Below are positions 18,284 through 27,706 of a DNA stretch of 37,010 nucleotides, in pieces. A program made the translations under genes and the position numbers. Each line of letters begins with the position of its first letter. Position 1 is the stretch's first letter. This stretch comes from an uncultured Oleiphilus sp. (GTDB lineage: Bacteria; Pseudomonadota; Gammaproteobacteria; Pseudomonadales; Oleiphilaceae). A model generated the notes under the pieces. It was not told where the DNA came from. It ran no database searches and saw only the letters and a list, made by a program, of their open reading frames with translations. The stretch spans positions 1 through 37,010 of the forward strand of contig CAJWBJ010000032.1 of assembly GCA_913020495.1 (NCBI GenBank), written 5' to 3'.

Positions 18284-19399
18284 TTAGTGCACAGGGCTCA
18301 GCAACTTCTCCAAACTAGCGGTGACATTTTCGAACCGCTGGTCAAGCTTCATTCCAGCAGATGACAAATCTGTCATCGTATTCATGCTTTTATTTACCAC
18401 TTCCATTAAATGCTCTTCTTGCGCCTCATCGAGGTTTAGAGAAGAGAATGCCAGATGCATTTCACCAATAAGCTTTTCAATAATATCTTTAGAAAGAAGG
18501 TCATGCTGTTTAAATTCAAGCATCATGCCGTCCAGAGCAGTATGCGTACCTTTCAGAGCATTAAGGACCAAGCCTTCATTATGAGACTTCATGACCAGTT
18601 CAGCATTTAAGCTTCGCATTCTTGCCTCAACGCCATTCATGACGGAGGCAAGATGGTCTCTGTACCGGCCCGACTTATCTGTATCTTCTGGCATGAGGCG
18701 AATTAATAAAGTCGCGCCTTCAAAATTGAAAAGGCAGCGCTTACCTAATGTATGTATACGGTTTGCGTTTCTGGCAGCAAACATAAACTCATTTTCTAAC
18801 CGGTTAACGGTACCTGTCGTACTTAAATTAATAGAGGAGTTACCTAAGCGGATCTGAATTGCAGCATTTACGTCAAAGATCTTACATATATCAATCACTT
18901 GTTCCGCTAAGGCTTCATAGCTTTCAGCCTCATTTAAACGTTCAAAAAACAATGCAACCTGACCGATTTCACCAGCATTTGTCATGGCCATCATCGCCAT
19001 GGACATAGCCTCTGTAGAGGCTTTAACTCGCTTAAGTTGCGAGTCTATTTTTGCTTTTAGCAAGTTAACCCCAAACTCTTTACTTATAAAATCGTCGCCA
19101 CCAACTTTAAAACCGTGTACTTTCTTTTCTGGTTGATCGAGGCCACTCAGAAAAATAATTAAACTGTTATTAAACGAATTCTGATTACGTATTTCCTGAC
19201 ATAACTCAAAGCCATCCATCCCCCCAGGCATTAAGACGTCTAGCAAGAAAGCATCTGGCGTAAACTCATTAATCATTTCTAGACAGGATTCTCCGCTAGC
19301 AACACTCCTGATGTCATAATCATTGCGTAATGCCCTCTCAAAGAGAAAACGATTACACTCATCATCATCAACAATTAATATTTTTTGTTTTTCTGGCAT
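18284..19399 (-). CDS. Response regulator with REC domain and non-DNA-binding effector region
   Basis: 371 residues. Residues 5-125 are a receiver domain: acidic pair Asp11/Asp12, phospho-acceptor Asp54 in FLLDVLMPG, switch Ser in FLSGLD and Lys in DDFISKEF. Residues ~135-250 could be a GAF-like fold (YEALAEQVIDICKIFDVNAA), and ~265-371 is helical with coiled-coil character. There is no helix-turn-helix, GGDEF, EAL or HD motif, so output is probably by protein contact. It follows the kinase/regulator pair on the same strand after a 210-bp gap and may be a branch of that pathway or separate. Substrate and partner unknown. Confidence 0.8.
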   Translation of the reverse strand: MPEKQKILIVDDDECNRFLFERALRNDYDIRSVASGESCLEMINEFTPDAFLLDVLMPGGMDGFELCQEIRNQNSFNNSLIIFLSGLDQPEKKVHGFKVGGDDFISKEFGVNLLKAKIDSQLKRVKASTEAMSMAMMAMTNAGEIGQVALFFERLNEAESYEALAEQVIDICKIFDVNAAIQIRLGNSSINLSTTGTVNRLENEFMFAARNANRIHTLGKRCLFNFEGATLLIRLMPEDTDKSGRYRDHLASVMNGVEARMRSLNAELVMKSHNEGLVLNALKGTHTALDGMMLEFKQHDLLSKDIIEKLIGEMHLAFSSLNLDEAQEEHLMEVVNKSMNTMTDLSSAGMKLDQRFENVTASLEKLLSPVH

Positions 19400-19609
19400 G
19401 TTAATTAATCCCTATGAACATACTTTAAGCGAAATAATGCCGAAAAAATTGCAGCACGACATTATTTGAAATAGTTGTTATCTTTATTTTTATTCAAATA
19501 TTAATGTAGACGAACTTCTATAAGCTCGCAACTAACACATAGAAAGACAGGAAAGCAAGCCGAAGAAAAGGGAGAAGCTCCCGAACTAGGTATGAAATCG
19601 GATCTATAA

Positions 19610-20248
19610 TCAGACTGTATCAACAACTGAAGAAATTATGCCCTCATTAAGCGCAATATGAACCAATTCCGCAACGGTCAGTACATTCAGTTTCTTCTTA
19701 ATAATGCTAACGTTATTCGCTACTGTTTTTTCCGATACAAAGAGTACCTTTGAAATATCGGCAGTACACATACCCGAAGCAGTCTTTTTTAGAATATCTA
19801 ACTGCCTTGTTGATAGTTTGTCGAGTTCACTATACCTTGCACTAGGGACATCAGAGATTAAAACATCCGGACTTATAAATGGTTTGCCCGCTAATACTGT
19901 CAGTATTCCCTCTAATATTTTTTCACTACAAGTACTTTTGGTAATGTATCCGAAGGCACCTAATTTAAGTGCTTTCTTTGCAAGAACTGCATTCTGATAA
20001 ATACTAAAAATCAGTATTTTTTGGCTGGACCATTTTGACTTAAGACGCCTAATGGCTTCAAGCCCACCCATTCCAGGCATAGATATATCCAGAATTATCA
20101 GCTGAGGCTGCTTATCTCGACACAAATATAACAGCTGTTCCGCCGAGTCAGCCAAAGTTATCTGTCCTGACGCCCCTGAGCTCTCCAAAAGACGTAATAA
20201 ACCTTCCCGAACAACATGATGGTCATCAGCAATAATTATTTGGTTCAT
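19610..20248 (-). CDS. NarL/LuxR-type response regulator
   Basis: 212 residues: receiver domain (1-~120, acidic Asp8/Asp9, phospho-acceptor Asp54 in LIILDISMPGMGG, switch Ser in IFSIYQ, Lys in GYITKS) and a C-terminal LuxR-type helix-turn-helix (~145-205, LSTRQLDILKKTASGM and FVSEKTVANNVSIIKKKL). Its ATG overlaps the kinase stop by 4 nt, so the two form one two-component system. The recognition helix has NNVS where NHLS or THVS is commoner, which may mean a different operator. Target genes not identified. Confidence 0.92.
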   Translation of the reverse strand: MNQIIIADDHHVVREGLLRLLESSGASGQITLADSAEQLLYLCRDKQPQLIILDISMPGMGGLEAIRRLKSKWSSQKILIFSIYQNAVLAKKALKLGAFGYITKSTCSEKILEGILTVLAGKPFISPDVLISDVPSARYSELDKLSTRQLDILKKTASGMCTADISKVLFVSEKTVANNVSIIKKKLNVLTVAELVHIALNEGIISSVVDTV

Positions 20249-22350
20249 CCTGCCACCCCGTCTTTAACAAGCAATGGAACAACTACTGGAATATGAGCAA
20301 TGATTTTCACACCATTGTTTGGTTCACTCGTTAAATAAAACAAGCCTCCAAGCCCTTGTATACGCTCTCTCATACTAATGACACCCATCCCACTACCCTC
20401 TTTATTAGTGCTCATACCGATACCATTATCATTAATCAACAAAGTCAAAGCAGGAGTGTTTAGTTCAGTCAGACATTCATCATAACGCAATGAGATACTG
20501 ACATCGTTAGCTTTAGCATGTTTACCAATATTCGTGAGATTTTCCTGAACGATACGGTAGACACAAATAGATATCTGCCCATGCACATCAGGCAAGCTGT
20601 TATGCAATGTAAACTTGAAATTAGTATCTTTATTCAACTTAGACCAAGCATCAATTAATTCACACAAAGCACTTTCTAAACCCAGTTGATCCAAAGAAAC
20701 CGGACGGAGTTTATTGGTTAAGTCCCTAGTACTGGAAATTATTGACCTAATATTTTTTGCGATATTAGAGGCGGTTAAACTTACCCCTTGATGATCTTGC
20801 TTGGATGAAAGTTGGCATAGGGAGTCAGCTTGTAACATGATACCCACTAGCTCTTGACCTAACTGGTCGTGTAATTCTCTGGCTATATCACGCCGCTCTG
20901 CCTCCTGAAGAACATAGTTCCTTTGTATTAGGGATTTATTTTCTCCAAGCAGTAATAAATTCTCATTCATTACCTTTTGTCGTTCAGTAATGTCTTTGAT
21001 ACTAGCAACCATATACATAATTCCCTCGATATTCATCGGGAACACAGTGACTTCAGCTAGCAACACGTCACCATTTTGTCGTATGAATGTCGTGCCGTTT
21101 TCTTTCAAAGAATCCGGAGCGGTAAAGTCGCAGCACCTACCTTTGTCGACGATGGACGTCTTTGGATGAAGATCCGATAAACTCATACATGACAGCGCTT
21201 CTTTGCTATAACCCAACTTAGAAGCAAACGCGGCATTACAGAATAATATTTTTTTGTTTATAGGGTGAACCACCACCATGCCTGCTGAACTATTTTCAAA
21301 CAGCATTCCGTATTCCTCTAGCCTTCTTTCAAAAGTCAAACTAATACGCCGCACCATCCAAAAACCAACAATAGCCGTAGAAAGACTGAGCACAAATATA
21401 AATACACGCCATCTAACTAAAGAAACTTCACTTTCGGTTTTCTTCTGTAATGCAGTCTGTGTAAGATCATTTGTAATGGCGTCTTCTAATATCTTGAATT
21501 GATCGATCTTGGCTGAAATAGCATTAAACCAACTTTTCACATTTACGCCGAAGTGTCCGTTTTCTGCATTTTTGTGAGCAATATTTCGGTATTTTTGTAC
21601 CTTTCTTGACTGTTCATCTGAGTTCAGGCCATTAAATTCATTCACCAATTCAGGTTTGGTTAATGATAAAAATCGTTGGTGATAGACATTTTGTTCAGTC
21701 ACCAACTTCATAAATTGACGATAAGCGCCTTCTTCAAAATAGTCTTGAGTAAAAGTATGGCTTAATAAGGCGCGCTCGATACCGAGTAATTCTTTCCCTC
21801 TTAAAAAGTTTGTGTAAGAAATAATAGCAAAAACCAAGTCTGGTTCAGGGCTGTTTTGCGCAACCTCTTCAATGACATTTAAAAAATGACGATTCACATT
21901 AGTAAAATATTCAATGGCTTCCACCGCCGTCATTTGAGACAAAGAAATCTTGTTTCTAATTTCATCCAGGCTTTGAAGGCTAAGTTGTGAATGTTCTAAC
22001 AAGTAAATAAATTGACTTGGGTACTCCAAATAATTGAATGTCGTTAGAAAACGATTTAGTCGAGTATAACTGTTGTCAGTCTTGTGACGCTGAATCAGCA
22101 GTTCATCTGAAAACAAAGCACCTTGACTCGACAGATAAATTCCAGAGTCTCCTCGTTCTTTTTGGAGTTCATGAACAAGAGAACTAATATGAGTAGACAG
22201 TTGCACTTGCTTTTCAATGTTTGAAATTGCTCGTACATCGGTTTCATGATGGAAAATCTGCCACAAGGCGATACACAAAAAAATAAGAAAAGGTAGAGCA
22301 AAAAGCATAACAAGTTTTGCTTTTTCGATTATTGAACTATGCTTTCCCAT
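20245..22350 (-). CDS. NIT-domain sensor histidine kinase (NarL partner)
   Basis: 701 residues. First membrane helix ~13-32; periplasmic region ~35-312 fitting the nitrate/nitrite-sensing NIT domain, with SSLVHELQKERGDSGIYLS and LGIERALLSHTF; second helix ~314-333; PAS domain ~345-455; HisKA_3 dimerisation segment with RRDIARELHDQLGQEL (phospho-acceptor His494); HATPase near 590-690 (QENLTNIGKHA, INDNGIGM, GMGVISMRERI). It should phosphorylate the regulator encoded by the overlapping next gene. The NIT name does not prove a nitrate ligand. The ATG at 22350 sits 7 nt after GGAA; a GTG just before it is the alternative. Confidence 0.9.
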   Translation of the reverse strand: MGKHSSIIEKAKLVMLFALPFLIFLCIALWQIFHHETDVRAISNIEKQVQLSTHISSLVHELQKERGDSGIYLSSQGALFSDELLIQRHKTDNSYTRLNRFLTTFNYLEYPSQFIYLLEHSQLSLQSLDEIRNKISLSQMTAVEAIEYFTNVNRHFLNVIEEVAQNSPEPDLVFAIISYTNFLRGKELLGIERALLSHTFTQDYFEEGAYRQFMKLVTEQNVYHQRFLSLTKPELVNEFNGLNSDEQSRKVQKYRNIAHKNAENGHFGVNVKSWFNAISAKIDQFKILEDAITNDLTQTALQKKTESEVSLVRWRVFIFVLSLSTAIVGFWMVRRISLTFERRLEEYGMLFENSSAGMVVVHPINKKILFCNAAFASKLGYSKEALSCMSLSDLHPKTSIVDKGRCCDFTAPDSLKENGTTFIRQNGDVLLAEVTVFPMNIEGIMYMVASIKDITERQKVMNENLLLLGENKSLIQRNYVLQEAERRDIARELHDQLGQELVGIMLQADSLCQLSSKQDHQGVSLTASNIAKNIRSIISSTRDLTNKLRPVSLDQLGLESALCELIDAWSKLNKDTNFKFTLHNSLPDVHGQISICVYRIVQENLTNIGKHAKANDVSISLRYDECLTELNTPALTLLINDNGIGMSTNKEGSGMGVISMRERIQGLGGLFYLTSEPNNGVKIIAHIPVVVPLLVKDGVAG

Positions 22351-22570
22351 CACTTAATTCCAGTGTGAATTACTCATTAGTATAATAACGCCTATGAGCT
22401 CAACCGATAAATACGAGCACAACTGTACTTATTTTATACAATAAGGGCTATACCTCTAATGACTTATATCAATTAGAAATAACGAAACAGAAACTAATTA
22501 TAAGCACAGTTTTTCAATGAGTAGATGCTGAAAGAGGGAACCCAATCTTTTTAGATAGAAAAACTGGGGG

Positions 22571-22591
22571 TAGCTAATAGCTTATTAGCTA
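22571..22591. repeat. Perfect 9-bp inverted repeat
   Basis: tagctaata (22571-22579), loop gct, tattagcta (22583-22591). It lies 40 bp past the DUF1456 stop; on the minus strand it is followed by ccccc and then agtttttc, so it may contribute to termination, though the stem is AT-rich. It could equally be an operator upstream of the kinase gene. Confidence 0.35.
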
Positions 22592-22630
22592 TATAAAGAA
22601 ATAAAGCTAATCTTGCATAAATAGTATGAA

Positions 22631-23185
22631 TTATGACTCATCTGTTTTAGGTGTTTTCCACACGCCAGTATTCACAGGTGTTTCAGTACTTGATTCAATC
22701 GCTTCTTTTGCAGCATCTTTCGTTTCAAGCTTTTTATATTTCATCTCCACGCCTTGCAAAAATCGTCTTAGCATTTGATCTTGAAGTTTACGAAAATGTT
22801 TATGTCCCGCCTTACGGAAAAAAGCAGTCAGTTCAGATTTTCCCATTTCCATTTCAACTGAAGACATAATAGCGAGAATGTCATCGTCAATCAGGTTCAG
22901 CGCTATTTTAAGCTTGCGTAAAATGATGTTGTTATTGATACGTGTTTCAGGGGCTTTTTGAGGGCCTTCTTTTTTACCACGGAATTTATTGATCAAACCA
23001 TTAAGAAAAACGGCCATAACACGGTCATTGCAGTTTTTATAACCTGGGTCCTCCTCTTGCTTTAACCAATCGCTAATTTGCTCTCGTGTCACCACTTCGT
23101 CCGCCAAGCCCCAAATCGCGATCATAGTCTTGTCATTAAAGTCGAATGTATATCGGAGGCGTCTTAGTATGTAGTTATTGGTCAT
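22631..23185 (-). CDS. DUF1456 protein (YehS family)
   Basis: 184 residues with two copies of the DUF1456 unit: NNYILRRLRYTFDFNDKTMI (~3-60) and INNNIILRKLKIALNLIDDD (~83-140), each followed by an acidic turn and a helix ending in RFLQG or FLNGLI. The spacing and the duplicated layout match E. coli YehS (~156 residues). The last ~30 residues (Lys/Glu/Ser-rich, ending TPKTDES) are an extra tail. Function unknown in the family. It stands alone between the kinase and the patatin-like gene. Confidence 0.88.
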   Translation of the reverse strand: MTNNYILRRLRYTFDFNDKTMIAIWGLADEVVTREQISDWLKQEEDPGYKNCNDRVMAVFLNGLINKFRGKKEGPQKAPETRINNNIILRKLKIALNLIDDDILAIMSSVEMEMGKSELTAFFRKAGHKHFRKLQDQMLRRFLQGVEMKYKKLETKDAAKEAIESSTETPVNTGVWKTPKTDES

Positions 23186-23240
23186 AGGCTTGTACTGATA
23201 CTCTAGTTCAATAAGTTAATGTAGTCGGCGAGTAGGCCGC

Positions 23241-24296
23241 TTACCATGGTAAGGCTTGCACGCGAGTTTTCCAGTCCATGGTCGATAGATCGTCGGCTAG
23301 GTGCTGGGTTAACTCGACGGTTTTTCGCCAATAGTGGATTCTATCAGTATCTGACAAATTCAAGAAGTCATGCCGGTCAGGTATTTTCTGATAGGGCAAG
23401 CGCGCGATGAACGAATCCGATGGGACTAACATAATAGTTTTTGCATAATTTTCATGGCTAGGTTTACGCCATGAAAGGCTTTTATCAAACCATCCCGGCG
23501 CGGGGAGTTTTGAAAAGTGTGGGTACAACACAAAACCGTCTTTTGGCAGTAGGGGCAAATCAAAACCATAATCGGTTATGCCTCCATCTTGATATACGCC
23601 TTTGCCTGCGACGTCATCAACCCCCTTAATAATAATGGGGATCGAGCCAGTCGACAGAATGGCATCTTCCATATTATCGATTGAAAGCGATGCATACCTT
23701 GTTGGTAGATCTTTTAAGCCCTTAAAAGAAAGGTGCTGTTCAGGATGATGCATCACCACACGCGTAAACTGCCAAGCTAAAGACTTTCGACTCAGACTAT
23801 TTAATAGTGCCGCCGAACCAAATCCTAAACCTTTAATGAATTTACGCTTAGAGCGTGTCAAACCATGGCACTGCGTGGTAATGAGGTTCATACAGAAATA
23901 AGGATGCTGAATTATTTCTTTAGCGCCCTCCTTACCCAGAAGAGACTGAACGACTGAACGACAAGTATTCAAAACTTCTTGTTCACTCGGTTTTTTAGAA
24001 TAACATTGTTCAATATAGGCATCCGTTAAACGCTGATGCGCTGCAATTCCCCCCATGGCATAACTTGCCATGCGCCAAGCACCGGCAGAGGTACCTAGTA
24101 AATGTAAAGGCTTACGTCGATTATTGAAAAAATGCTTAATCAAATACTCATCAATACCTTGTAAAGTTAACCACTTAGGGCCACTCGAAGCACCCAAAAG
24201 CATTGAGATGTCATCAGGACTCAAGCCATTTCTTTGGATATGAGCATGCGCTTCTGCTCCCGCATAAACACTTAAAGGCATATTATTTGAGTTCAT
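23241..24296 (-). CDS. Patatin-like phospholipase/acyl hydrolase
   Basis: 351 residues with a Ser-Asp dyad: nucleophile motif GTSAGAW (Ser70) and DGG motif with Asp237 (YQDGGITDYGFDL); a Gly-rich loop GASSGPKW (35-42) replaces the usual GGG oxyanion loop. No signal peptide, so it is probably cytosolic and acts on membrane or storage acyl lipids (inference). The start has aagagag 4 nt upstream of the ATG. It is divergent from a crotonase gene across 161 bp, suggesting linked fatty-acid metabolism. Confidence 0.82.
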   Translation of the reverse strand: MNSNNMPLSVYAGAEAHAHIQRNGLSPDDISMLLGASSGPKWLTLQGIDEYLIKHFFNNRRKPLHLLGTSAGAWRMASYAMGGIAAHQRLTDAYIEQCYSKKPSEQEVLNTCRSVVQSLLGKEGAKEIIQHPYFCMNLITTQCHGLTRSKRKFIKGLGFGSAALLNSLSRKSLAWQFTRVVMHHPEQHLSFKGLKDLPTRYASLSIDNMEDAILSTGSIPIIIKGVDDVAGKGVYQDGGITDYGFDLPLLPKDGFVLYPHFSKLPAPGWFDKSLSWRKPSHENYAKTIMLVPSDSFIARLPYQKIPDRHDFLNLSDTDRIHYWRKTVELTQHLADDLSTMDWKTRVQALPW

Positions 24297-24457
24297 TATC
24301 TCTCTTAATTTGGCATCATGAATTTTGGGGATATCATTTTATTCATTTCGATAGCGTATCACGAATAATTTCTGGAATTATCTTTCTCAATTCACGAAAA
24401 GCATTCTGCTGCATTTTTCTGCCATAATTTAATTTTCTATATACTCAGGAGATTAAA

Positions 24458-25297
24458 ATGAGTTTCAAAAGTCTAGAAGTTACCCTAGAAAACCACATTG
24501 CACACATCAAACTCAATCGGCCAGATGCCTTAAACTCAATGAATATTGATTTTTGGACTGAGCTACCTGTCGCGGTAAGGGAAATTGACCAACAGGCAGA
24601 AGCCCGGGTAATTGTTTTATCTTCGACTGGAAAGCATTTCTCAGCGGGTATGGATTTATCCGTTTTTACCACGTCAAACAGTATTCCCATGACGGGTGAT
24701 CCATCACGGATGGCGGAGAATTTACGACGTGTCGTACTTCAATTACAAGACTGTTTTAATGCATTAGAGGATATTCGTATCCCCGTTTTGGCAGCTATTC
24801 AAGGTGGTTGTATCGGTGGTGCCATTGATATGGTCAGTGCCTGTGACAGCCGTTACTGTACTGAAGATACGTTCTTTACCATCAAAGAAACTCAATTAGG
24901 TATGACAGCTGATCTTGGTACTTTACAACGTTTGCCGCATTTAATTCCACAAGGAATAATGCGAGAACTAGCCTATACAGGCCGTAAATTTGATGCAACT
25001 GAAGCCAAGGATATTGGCTTGGTTAATAAGATTTTCCCTTCTCAGGAAGCCATGATTGAAGGCGTGATGGCGGTTGCTAAGCAAATAGCACAGCAGTCAC
25101 CTGTCGCCGTCGCCGGATGTAAAGAGATGATTAACTACAGCCGTGATCATAGTGTCGCTGATAGCCTGAAATATATGGCAACTTGGCAGTCCGGTATGTT
25201 CCGTCCACAAGATATGATGAAGTGTTTTGCGGCTAAAGCTCAAAAATCAGACCCTGACTTTGAGCCTTTACACAAGGTTAAGCCTCTCTTCACTTAA
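24458..25297 (+). CDS. Crotonase-fold protein, delta3,5-delta2,4-dienoyl-CoA isomerase type
   Basis: 279 residues with the CoA-binding crotonase fold: HFSAGMDLSVF (60-70) and GGCIGGAIDM (117-125). Three acidic residues, Asp124, Glu144 and Asp152 (KETQLGMTADLGTLQRLP), sit exactly where rat ECH1 has Asp176, Glu196 and Asp204, and the end SRDHSVADSLKYMATW is also ECH1-like. This favours isomerisation of 3,5-dienoyl-CoA from odd-position unsaturated fatty acids over plain hydration. Strong Shine-Dalgarno caggag before the ATG. Part of beta-oxidation of unsaturated fatty acids. Confidence 0.88.
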   Translation: MSFKSLEVTLENHIAHIKLNRPDALNSMNIDFWTELPVAVREIDQQAEARVIVLSSTGKHFSAGMDLSVFTTSNSIPMTGDPSRMAENLRRVVLQLQDCFNALEDIRIPVLAAIQGGCIGGAIDMVSACDSRYCTEDTFFTIKETQLGMTADLGTLQRLPHLIPQGIMRELAYTGRKFDATEAKDIGLVNKIFPSQEAMIEGVMAVAKQIAQQSPVAVAGCKEMINYSRDHSVADSLKYMATWQSGMFRPQDMMKCFAAKAQKSDPDFEPLHKVKPLFT

Positions 25298-25389
25298 AGC
25301 AAGAAGTCTAAAAAATGGTGGGCTCTTTGTGGCTGACAGGCTAGAATTCAATATTCCTATCCCACCTTTTTCTCAGGCCTAATTAAAAA

Positions 25390-26130
25390 ATGTTTCCAGT
25401 CCGAGACGACAACCCCCAAATCAATAAACCCATTGCGACCTACATAATTATAGGCCTCAATGTCGCTGCCTGGCTTTTATTACAAGGTGCGGGAATGGGA
25501 GAACAGCTTAATACGTCTGTTTGCCAATACGGTTTGATTCCTGCCGATCTTTTTTCATCTGGAGGCGGCCGTGCCTGCCCTCCAGGCTCTGGTTGGACAG
25601 GTGTGTTCAGTTCTATGTTCATGCATGGTAGCTGGATGCACATTATCGGTAATATGTGGTTTCTTTGGGTATTTGGCGACAATATTGAAGATTCAATGGG
25701 CTCTGTTCGCTTTGCTATTTTCTATATTATTAGTGGTTTATTAGCCGCGACTGCACAAGTCATGTCACAACCCGATTCACCCATTCCGATGGTCGGCGCC
25801 TCAGGTGCAATAGGTGGGGTCATGGGCGCTTACATCATGTTGTTCCCTCGAGTAAAAGTACACATGCTCGTATTTATTATGATTATCAAAGTACCGGCCG
25901 TCGCCATGTTAGGCTATTGGATTGTTGTGCAAATTATGGGCGGAATTTCTTCCATGTCCGCCTCTGGCGGTGGCGTAGCATTTTGGGCGCATGTCGGCGG
26001 TTTTATCGGTGGCGCTTTACTCGCTGTGGTATTCAAAGACGAAGAACTTCTACTCAACCACCCTTATCATGGCTGGAAACAGGCAGAAGCCCCAACTAAT
26101 GTTTGGGATGATCCCTCAAATCGCCAATAG
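25390..26130 (+). CDS. Rhomboid-family intramembrane serine protease
   Basis: 246 residues, about six membrane helices. L1 loop motif FMHGSWMHIIGNMWFLWVFG (~77-96), nucleophile Ser138 in GASGAIGG and catalytic His201 in FWAHVGGF. Large first loop with Cys45 and Cys63. No sign of a GlyGly-CTERM sortase-type partner. It cleaves single-pass membrane proteins within the bilayer; substrates unknown. It is followed after 33 bp by a second, dissimilar rhomboid. Confidence 0.92.
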   Translation: MFPVRDDNPQINKPIATYIIIGLNVAAWLLLQGAGMGEQLNTSVCQYGLIPADLFSSGGGRACPPGSGWTGVFSSMFMHGSWMHIIGNMWFLWVFGDNIEDSMGSVRFAIFYIISGLLAATAQVMSQPDSPIPMVGASGAIGGVMGAYIMLFPRVKVHMLVFIMIIKVPAVAMLGYWIVVQIMGGISSMSASGGGVAFWAHVGGFIGGALLAVVFKDEELLLNHPYHGWKQAEAPTNVWDDPSNRQ

Positions 26131-26163
26131 CTTGATAGCACTCATGGCAAGTAGCACTTTTTT

Positions 26164-26793
26164 ATGAAACAAATTGAATCATTACAGCAACATTATATTG
26201 TCTGGTTAATCATAGGCTTAAGCAGCATTCCATATTTAATTCTGCAGCAGTATGGTCTTGATGCCATTTCCCAATGGTTCGTGCCTGAGAGCTTAACCGA
26301 ACTCTTCGAACCTTTTTCTTTATGGCGCTTGTGGACACCCACCTTTGTTCATTACACCCTGCCCCACTTAATTGTTAACCTGTATCTATGGTGGTTATTT
26401 GCTTCAAAAATCGAATCCGAGTCCAGGTTTGAACTGATCAGCCTGATCACCATTGCAGCAGCAGGTGCTAATATCTGCCAATGGAGCTTTGTCGGGCCAA
26501 ACTTTGGTGGCTTATCAGGTGTTGTTTATGCCTTAATGGCCTACCTTTATTTGATGCATCGCTTTGGTGGTAAAATCAGCTATCGAATCGATAACAACCT
26601 CGCCTTACTTATGCTGGCGCTTATTCCTTTGTCTGCCACAGGTCTGTTAGGTAAGCTCTCAAACTACGCCCATATTGGTGGCTTGGTTTGTGGCGCCTTA
26701 TTCGCGGGGCTATATCTCGGTATAATCGCTATTGTCACGCCCGGTCATACTGAACATACCAATAAAACAAAAGAACAAACAGAAGATAAATAG
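26164..26793 (+). CDS. GlpG-like rhomboid protease lacking the cytoplasmic domain
   Basis: 209 residues with six predicted membrane helices. The stretch GPNFGGLSGVVYALMAY (111-127) is very close to E. coli GlpG, giving Ser118 as nucleophile; His170 in NYAHIGG is the partner, and FVHYTLPHLIVNLYLWWLF (61-79) matches the L1 region. The N-terminal cytoplasmic domain of GlpG (about 90 residues) is absent; the C-terminus is a short charged tail. It is unlike the neighbouring rhomboid, so the two are not a recent duplication. The next gene begins directly after its stop. Confidence 0.9.
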   Translation: MKQIESLQQHYIVWLIIGLSSIPYLILQQYGLDAISQWFVPESLTELFEPFSLWRLWTPTFVHYTLPHLIVNLYLWWLFASKIESESRFELISLITIAAAGANICQWSFVGPNFGGLSGVVYALMAYLYLMHRFGGKISYRIDNNLALLMLALIPLSATGLLGKLSNYAHIGGLVCGALFAGLYLGIIAIVTPGHTEHTNKTKEQTEDK

Positions 26794-26829
26794 ATGAATG
26801 AATTAAGCATACATAACAAGGAGCAAGGC

Positions 26830-27654
26830 ATGCCTGCTTTACGCCCCATGAACATGAGCGACTTAGTCAAAGTCATAAAAATCATTGAAGCGCATGATGA
26901 GGATGATGGCGAAGCAGCAGAAAAGGATTATTTAGATTCAGGTGTTGAAAACCAGTTTGTACTTGAACGTGACGGAAAAATCATTGGTGTAACCGGCTAC
27001 CGGGAAGTCAGCGGTACTGATCAGACAGCATGGCTTACCTGGACCTATCTTGATGAAGCTCATCATGGAAAAGGTTACGGCAAATCCATGGTCTCTGATT
27101 TACTCGATAAACTAAGAAACCTGAATGCCCGTAAAATATTTACTAAAGTCTCCGATTACGAAGACCCTGAAGACGGTAAAATCTACGAGCGCGCACTAAA
27201 AATGTACCAGTCTTTGGGATTTGAGCAAGAAGTCGTTAGTCACGATTTTTATGATGAAGATGAAGATCAAATTATACTGGGCTTACCTCTTCGCGAAGAG
27301 GACAGTACATTTTCAGAAGAAGAGTCAAACGTCGCAGAAGAAAAACCCATTATTCGTTTTGACGGTTTATATGAAATTGCCGAAACCGAAGGGGCCTATT
27401 CATTTTCCTGGGTGGTAAAAAACAAAAAAACGTTATTCGGCAAACGTTGTTTCACCGTTGAAGATCTCAAAATAGGTCTTGAATCAGTAAAAAGTTCTGG
27501 TGGACGTAAAACATTTTTGACTTTTCCATCAAATCTGCCTTTAATCCATAACCCATTACAAGCTGCTGGCTTTAAATATGTGGGTCGTTTAGAGAATTAT
27601 TACGAACAAGGTGTACATGAATTTCATTTCAGCCATGATTTGAACAATTTATAA
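26830..27654 (+). CDS. GNAT N-acetyltransferase with C-terminal extra domain
   Basis: 274 residues. Residues 1-~155 are a GNAT fold: ALRPMNMSDLVKV, acetyl-CoA loop DEAHHGKGYGKSMV (motif A) and YQSLGFEQE. An acidic linker follows, then ~100 residues (~175-274) whose end AAGFKYVGRLENYYEQG resembles the last strands of a GNAT domain, so this may be a degenerate second domain. The start at ATG 26830 is chosen because aaggag lies 6 nt upstream; an ATG at 26794 directly after the previous stop would add 12 residues. Substrate unknown. Confidence 0.82.
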   Translation: MPALRPMNMSDLVKVIKIIEAHDEDDGEAAEKDYLDSGVENQFVLERDGKIIGVTGYREVSGTDQTAWLTWTYLDEAHHGKGYGKSMVSDLLDKLRNLNARKIFTKVSDYEDPEDGKIYERALKMYQSLGFEQEVVSHDFYDEDEDQIILGLPLREEDSTFSEEESNVAEEKPIIRFDGLYEIAETEGAYSFSWVVKNKKTLFGKRCFTVEDLKIGLESVKSSGGRKTFLTFPSNLPLIHNPLQAAGFKYVGRLENYYEQGVHEFHFSHDLNNL

Positions 27655-27706
27655 GTCGTTTTAACATATACAGAGTCACCCTAAAACATAAGGAATAGGT
27701 TTAACA

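Noticed and set aside
24445-24690. An 81-codon minus-strand ORF
   Set aside because: It lies inside the crotonase gene, whose catalytic residues are intact, so it is a shadow frame.
25310-25375. ggtggg ... cccacc followed by a T-run, as a terminator of the crotonase gene
   Set aside because: The stem is short and the loop is about 45 nt, too weak to list as a terminator.
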